A stretch of DNA of 64,000 bases from Alsobacter sp046349155 (GTDB lineage: Bacteria > Pseudomonadota > Alphaproteobacteria > Rhizobiales > Beijerinckiaceae). Under the pieces are notes generated by a model. That model searched no databases and had not been told where the DNA came from. It was given only the letters and a program-made list of their open reading frames with translations. A program made the translations under genes and the position numbers. The first letter of the stretch is position 1, and each line of letters begins with the position of its first letter. This document shows positions 59,310 through 64,000 of this stretch, piece by piece. The DNA lies in contig JAXMCW010000001.1 of the NCBI GenBank assembly GCA_046349155.1, positions 1,302,001-1,366,000 of the forward strand, given 5' to 3'.

Positions 59310-60257
59310 ATGGCTTCCGACCAGGACGCCTCCCGCCTCGACGACGCCGCCCGTGCCGGCTGGCTCTACTTCATCGCGGGCAACACGCAGGATGAAATTG
59401 CCCGTAAACTGAACGTCTCGCGGCAGACCGCTCAGAGGTTGGTTTCGCTTGCCGTGACGGAAAAGCTCGTCACGTTTCGCCTGCAACACCCGATCGCGGC
59501 GTGCATGGAACTCGCGCAAAGGTTGGCTGAGCGCTTCGGCCTAACCCATTGCGAAGTCGCGCCCGCCGACGTCCAGGCGACGAGCTCGGTGCTGGGAATC
59601 GCCGAACTCGCGGCGGCCTTCCTCGAATCGCGCCTGCGCAACGGGCAGCACATGATCGTGGGTCTCGGCACGGGACGTGCGATGCGGGCGGCGGTTGACC
59701 AGATGCCGCGCATGTCCTGTCCCAACCACCAGTTGGTTTCGCTGGTCGGAAACATCGCGCCCGACGGTTCCGCGACCTTCTTCGACGTGTTGTCGAAGCT
59801 CGCCGACCTCACGCAAGCCCGGCACTATCCGATGCCGCTGCCTGTCTTCTGCGCCTCAGAGGCGGAGCGGGCGCAACTCCTCGCGCTCGAGCCGGTGCGC
59901 AAGGTGCATCACCTCGCCGAGCAGGCCGACCTGCTGATGGTCGGTCTCGGCCAGGTCAGCCGCAGCGCACCCTTGCACCAGGACGGGTTCATCTCCAGCG
60001 AGGAGCTGTTCCTTCTCATGCGCCACGGCGCGGTCGGCGAGATCGCGAGCTGGTGCTTCGACGCAGACGGGCAAGTGCTCGACATCGCCACGAACCGCCG
60101 GACGACGAGCGTTCCGCTGCGCCACAAGCCGCCGCGTCCGGTCGTCGCCGTCGCGATGGGCGAGGAGAAGGTGAAGGCCATCCGGGCGGCGCTGGCCGGC
60201 GAGCTCATCACCGGTCTGATCACGAACGAAACCACGGCGGCGGCGCTCCTGGCCTAG
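59310..60257 (+). CDS. SorC/DeoR-type sugar-binding transcriptional regulator
   Basis: 315 residues: an N-terminal HTH (AARAGWLYFIAGNTQDEIARKLNVSRQTAQRLVSLAVTEKLVTFRLQHP, about 14-60) and a C-terminal SorC sugar-binding domain of the ribose-5-phosphate-isomerase-like fold (VGLGTGRAMRAAVDQMP; LVSLVGNIAPDGSA; VGLGQVSRSAPL; VAVAMGEEKVKAI). It should respond to a phosphorylated polyol and control the smo genes. It is one base after the HAD gene and 102 bp upstream of smoE. Its likely sites are the GGGCAWWTRCYC palindromes. Confidence 0.92.
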   Translation: MASDQDASRLDDAARAGWLYFIAGNTQDEIARKLNVSRQTAQRLVSLAVTEKLVTFRLQHPIAACMELAQRLAERFGLTHCEVAPADVQATSSVLGIAELAAAFLESRLRNGQHMIVGLGTGRAMRAAVDQMPRMSCPNHQLVSLVGNIAPDGSATFFDVLSKLADLTQARHYPMPLPVFCASEAERAQLLALEPVRKVHHLAEQADLLMVGLGQVSRSAPLHQDGFISSEELFLLMRHGAVGEIASWCFDADGQVLDIATNRRTTSVPLRHKPPRPVVAVAMGEEKVKAIRAALAGELITGLITNETTAAALLA

Positions 60258-60288
60258 CTCCGTTGTGCGATGCAGCGACGAAAGGCCA

Positions 60289-60319
60289 TTGACAGATTCC
60301 GTCATCGTCCGAGTATATG
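60289..60319 (+). promoter_or_regulatory. Candidate smoE promoter
   Basis: TTGACA (60289-60294), a spacer of 17-18 bases, then GTATAT at 60313-60318. The first SorC-type half of the inverted repeat (60311-60322) overlaps this -10, which fits repression. The TTGACA is a perfect -35. Confidence 0.6.
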
Positions 60320-60345
60320 CCCTAACTGAGGGCATATGCTCTCAG
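60311..60345. promoter_or_regulatory. Double SorC-type operator before smoE
   Basis: Two related sites: on the minus strand GGGCATATACTC (60311-60322), and on the plus strand GGGCATATGCTC (60330-60341), the latter inside a 20-bp near-perfect inverted repeat CTGAG...CTCAG (60326-60345). The two together also form 9-bp arms ATATGCCCT/AGGGCATAT around AACTG. They overlap the -10 and the region just before the ribosome-binding site. Confidence 0.7.
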
Positions 60346-60359
60346 ATAGGGAGGATATG

Positions 60360-61670
<1,311 letters not shown>

Positions 61671-61677
61671 CGGAACC

Positions 61678-61716
61678 GGGGCGGGGGTGTCGCAGGGTAG
61701 CGGCGACCCCCGCCCC
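61678..61716 (+). terminator. Strong hairpin after smoE
   Basis: An 11-bp perfect stem GGGGCGGGGGT/ACCCCCGCCCC with a 17-base loop, eight bases after the smoE stop. There is no T-run. Such hairpins between a binding-protein gene and its permease genes raise the amount of the binding-protein mRNA. Its 3' arm is shared with the next inverted repeat, so the two structures exclude each other. Confidence 0.6.
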
Positions 61717-61860
61717 ATACCCCTCCCCACAGGGGGGAGGGGGCGGCGAGAGCCGCGCCTGTTTCAAGTCGCGCCCTGCTTTATTGATCCTTGCTCACCG
61801 CGCTCGACGTGAGCCCCGATGGTCCCGCCCCCTTCCTCCCGTGGAGAGGGTAGGGAGTGG
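61711..61860. repeat. Two related GC-rich inverted repeats between smoE and smoF
   Basis: The first element (61711-61745) is CGCCCC-ATA-CCCCTCCCC followed by AGGGGGGAGGGGGCG. The second (about 61828-61860, opposite orientation) is CCCCCTTCCTCCC followed by GAGAGGGTAGGGAGTGGG. They share the CCCATxCCCTCCCC-CAC-GGGGGGAGG design, typical of REP-like intergenic repeats in Hyphomicrobiales. About 90 bases between them hold no gene. Confidence 0.5.
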
Positions 61861-61926
61861 GCCGGACCGCCACTGTCCGTCTGCGTCGACCACCACCGCT
61901 ACCGAAGCCATCGCCGGGGTCATCCA

Positions 61927-62799
61927 ATGTCCACCATGGAAACGCGCGGAGTCGGACGGGTGCTGGTGGCTCCCTCCGTCGTGCTGCTCTTCCTGTGGAT
62001 GATCGTCCCGCTCGCGATGACGATCTATTTCTCGCTGCTCCGCTACAACCTGCTGAATCCCGGCACGGAGAGATTCGCGGGGCTGGAGAATTACTACTAC
62101 TTCCTCACCGATCCCGCCTTCTTCACCGCCCTGCGCAACACGCTGGTGCTGATCGGCTCGGTGCTGCTGATCACCGTGGTGGGCGGGACGCTGCTCGCGC
62201 TGCTGATGGACCAGCCGATGTTCGGCCGGCCGGTGGTGCGGCTCATGATCATCGCGCCCTTCTTCGTCATGCCGACGGTCAGCGCGCTGATCTGGAAGAA
62301 CCTCCTGATGCACCCCGTCACCGGCCTCTTCGCGTGGCTCGCGCAGCTGATCGGCGTGACGCCCGTGGACTGGTTCGCGCAGGTTCCGCTCTTCTCGATC
62401 ATCCTGATCGTGGCCTGGCAATGGCTGCCCTTCGCCACCCTCATTCTGCTGACCGCCCTGCAATCGCTCGACGAGGAGCAGAAGGAAGCCGCGGAGATGG
62501 ACGGGGCGGGGCCGTTCTCCTTCTTCTTCTTCATCGTCCTGCCGCATCTCGCGCGGCCCATCACGGTCGTCATCCTCATGGAGACGATCTTCCTGCTCAC
62601 GGTCTTCGCCGAGATCTTCGTGACGACGGGAGGCGGCCCGGGCCTGCAGACCACGAACATCGCTTTTCTCGTCTACGCCCAGGCGCTGCTGCAGTACGAC
62701 GTGGGCGGCGCCTCGGCCGGCGGCATCGTGGCCGTCGTCCTCGCCAACATCGTCGCGGCCTTCCTGGTGCGGATCATCGGCCGCACGCTGGAGATCTGA
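61927..62799 (+). CDS. smoF: Polyol ABC transporter permease (first)
   Basis: A 290-residue permease with six membrane helices: VLVAPSVVLLFLWMIVPLAMTIYFSLL at the N-terminus and a binding-protein-dependent transport domain with the EAA loop EAAEMDGAGPFSFFFFIVLPHLARP. With SmoG it forms the channel. ATG 61927 (MSTMETRGVGRV) is preferred; an in-frame ATG at 61936 is possible. It lies 256 bp after smoE, a gap that holds hairpins and repeats. Confidence 0.94.
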   Translation: MSTMETRGVGRVLVAPSVVLLFLWMIVPLAMTIYFSLLRYNLLNPGTERFAGLENYYYFLTDPAFFTALRNTLVLIGSVLLITVVGGTLLALLMDQPMFGRPVVRLMIIAPFFVMPTVSALIWKNLLMHPVTGLFAWLAQLIGVTPVDWFAQVPLFSIILIVAWQWLPFATLILLTALQSLDEEQKEAAEMDGAGPFSFFFFIVLPHLARPITVVILMETIFLLTVFAEIFVTTGGGPGLQTTNIAFLVYAQALLQYDVGGASAGGIVAVVLANIVAAFLVRIIGRTLEI

Positions 62800-62802
62800 G
62801 CC

Positions 62803-63633
62803 ATGGCGCGCCGCATCACCGCCACCCGCTACGCCGTCGGAACCATCGTAGGGTGGGGCTTCGGATTCCTCGTGTTCTTCCCCATCCTGTGGATGGTGAT
62901 CACCAGCTTCAAGACGGAGCTTGAGGCCTTCTCGCTGCCGCCGAAGTTCATCAATTTCCACTGGACGCTCGAGAACTACGGCATCGTGCAGGAGCGCTCG
63001 GACTACCTGCGCCACGCCACGAACTCGGTGATCATCTCCTTCGGCTCGACGCTGTTCGCGCTGCTGCTCGCCATCCCCGCGGCCTGGGCCATGGCCTTCG
63101 CGCCGACCAAGCGCACGCGCTCGACGCTGCTGTGGATGCTCTCGACGAAGATGATGCCGCCGGTCGGCGTGCTCGTGCCGATCTACCTGCTCTACAAGAA
63201 CTTCGGCCTGCTCGACAGCCATTTCGGGCTGGTCTTCCTGCTGGCGATGGCGAACCTGCCCATCGTCGTGTGGATGCTCTTCACCTACTTCAAGGAGATC
63301 CCGAAGGACATCCTCGAGGCCGCCCGCATGGACGGGGCGACCACCGGCAAGGAAATCGTCTTCGTGCTGCTGCCGATGGCGGTGCCCGGCATCGCCTCCA
63401 CGCTGCTCCTGAACGTGATCCTCGCCTGGAACGAGGCCTTCTGGACGCTGAACCTGACGACCACGCAGGCCGCGCCGCTCACCGCCTTCATCGCGTCCTA
63501 TTCGAGCCCGGAGGGTCTGTTCTGGGCCAAGCTCTCGGCCGCCTCGACGATGGCCATCATGCCGATCCTCATCCTCGGCTGGCTCAGCCAGCGCCAGCTC
63601 GTCCGCGGCCTCACCTTCGGCGCGGTCAAGTGA
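62803..63633 (+). CDS. smoG: Polyol ABC transporter permease (second)
   Basis: A 276-residue MalG-type permease: N-terminal helix GWGFGFLVFFPILWMVITSFKTE, the KTMMPPVGVLVPIYLL-like segment, and the EAA loop EAARMDGATTGKEIVFVLLPMAVPGI. The FVLNVILAWNEAFWTLNLTT-like end is typical. It starts three bases after smoF, so the two are translated together. Confidence 0.95.
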   Translation: MARRITATRYAVGTIVGWGFGFLVFFPILWMVITSFKTELEAFSLPPKFINFHWTLENYGIVQERSDYLRHATNSVIISFGSTLFALLLAIPAAWAMAFAPTKRTRSTLLWMLSTKMMPPVGVLVPIYLLYKNFGLLDSHFGLVFLLAMANLPIVVWMLFTYFKEIPKDILEAARMDGATTGKEIVFVLLPMAVPGIASTLLLNVILAWNEAFWTLNLTTTQAAPLTAFIASYSSPEGLFWAKLSAASTMAIMPILILGWLSQRQLVRGLTFGAVK

Positions 63634-63655
63634 ACTCGTAAGCGGGACACCTTCC

Positions 63656-64000
63656 ATGGGCAGCATCACACTCGAAGGCGTCAACAAGACCTTCGGTCCC
63701 GTGTCGGTCATCCCGCACGTCGACCTGCAGGTGAAGGACGGCAGCTTCGTGGTCTTTGTCGGGCCCTCGGGCTGCGGCAAGTCCACGTTGCTGCGGCTCA
63801 TCGCCGGCCTGGAGGACGTGACGGGCGGGCGAATCCTCATCGACGGCGCGGACATGACCACGGTGCCGGCCTCAAAGCGCGGGCTCTCCATGGTGTTCCA
63901 GAGCTATGCGCTCTATCCGCACATGAGCGTGCGCAACAACATCGGCTTCGGCCTGCGCATGGCGGGCTTACCGAAGGACGAGATCGTACGGCGCGTGAAG
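63656..64000 (+). CDS. smoK: Polyol ABC transporter ATP-binding protein (partial)
   Basis: 115 codons before the right edge. Walker A is GPSGCGKST, then RLIAGLEDVTGGRILIDG and the Q-loop VFQSYALYPHMSVRNNIGFGL, which match MalK/UgpC-type ATPases. The signature motif, Walker B and the regulatory domain lie beyond the window. ATG 63656 follows the smoG stop by 22 bases. It powers SmoFG. Confidence 0.95.
   Translation, partial: MGSITLEGVNKTFGPVSVIPHVDLQVKDGSFVVFVGPSGCGKSTLLRLIAGLEDVTGGRILIDGADMTTVPASKRGLSMVFQSYALYPHMSVRNNIGFGLRMAGLPKDEIVRRVK

Overview
The window is GC-rich chromosomal DNA from an alphaproteobacterium, most likely a member of the Hyphomicrobiales (Rhizobiales). The gene order carA / yqeY-dnaG-rpoD, the zinc-ligand-free DnaG, the SMC-like acidic spacer in RpoD, a heme oxygenase-bacteriophytochrome-HWE kinase light locus, and fds-, hut- and smo-type catabolic operons all point there. 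The genus cannot be fixed from sequence reading alone. I see no rRNA, tRNA, CRISPR array, transposase, phage gene or origin.

Layout. 0-7 kb is the housekeeping block: the end of a methyltransferase, a small cytochrome c, carA, yqeY, dnaG and rpoD. 7-11 kb holds a MATE exporter, then a DhnA-like aldolase and a PfkB kinase one base apart. 11-16 kb is a light-sensing locus: heme oxygenase, bacteriophytochrome, a single-domain response regulator and a REC-HWE kinase in one direction, with a lone REC protein pointing back. 16-18.4 kb has an M19 dipeptidase and a cytochrome P450 whose 3' ends overlap. 18.6-23.6 kb is a TetR-controlled RND efflux operon with a clear palindromic operator. 23.7-26 kb has a CoxG-like protein, a DUF2938 membrane protein, a PCu(A)C copper chaperone and a small secreted Cys-rich protein.

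26-31.2 kb is an NAD-linked molybdenum formate dehydrogenase operon (fdsG-B-A-D, without fdsC). 31.3-35 kb is a TetR-HlyD-ATPase-permease ABC-2 efflux operon with a perfect 18-bp operator, followed by a 510-bp gene-free stretch that contains a strong outward promoter and a possible RNA gene. 35.5-38.6 kb has a TTC38-like TPR protein and opgG. 38.8-47 kb is a complete histidine-utilisation cluster (hutI-H-G-U-D against hutF-C) using the five-step HutF/HutG route, which releases formate, the substrate of the nearby Fds enzyme. 47-49.3 kb has an SDR, a thioesterase and small membrane or hypothetical proteins. 49.5-52.5 kb is a nucleoside/pseudouridine salvage locus. 52.6-58.3 kb is a methylamine/betaine-type operon (DMGDH-like oxidoreductase, MttB-family methyltransferase, a signal-less periplasmic-binding-protein-like protein, an XRE regulator). 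58.6-64 kb is a polyol uptake locus (HAD phosphatase, SorC regulator, smoE-F-G-K), cut by the window edge.

The most informative non-coding signals are three copies of a GGGCAWWTRCYC palindrome in front of the HAD-SorC and smoE transcripts (candidate SorC operators), alternative hairpins between smoE and smoF, two TetR palindromes, a HutC-type site between hutI and hutF, and a promoter plus stem-loop in the gene-free stretch near 35.5 kb. I did not find a clearly novel multi-gene defence or mobile system. The least explained gene groupings are the aldolase-PfkB pair and the MttB/DMGDH/signal-less binding-protein/XRE operon.
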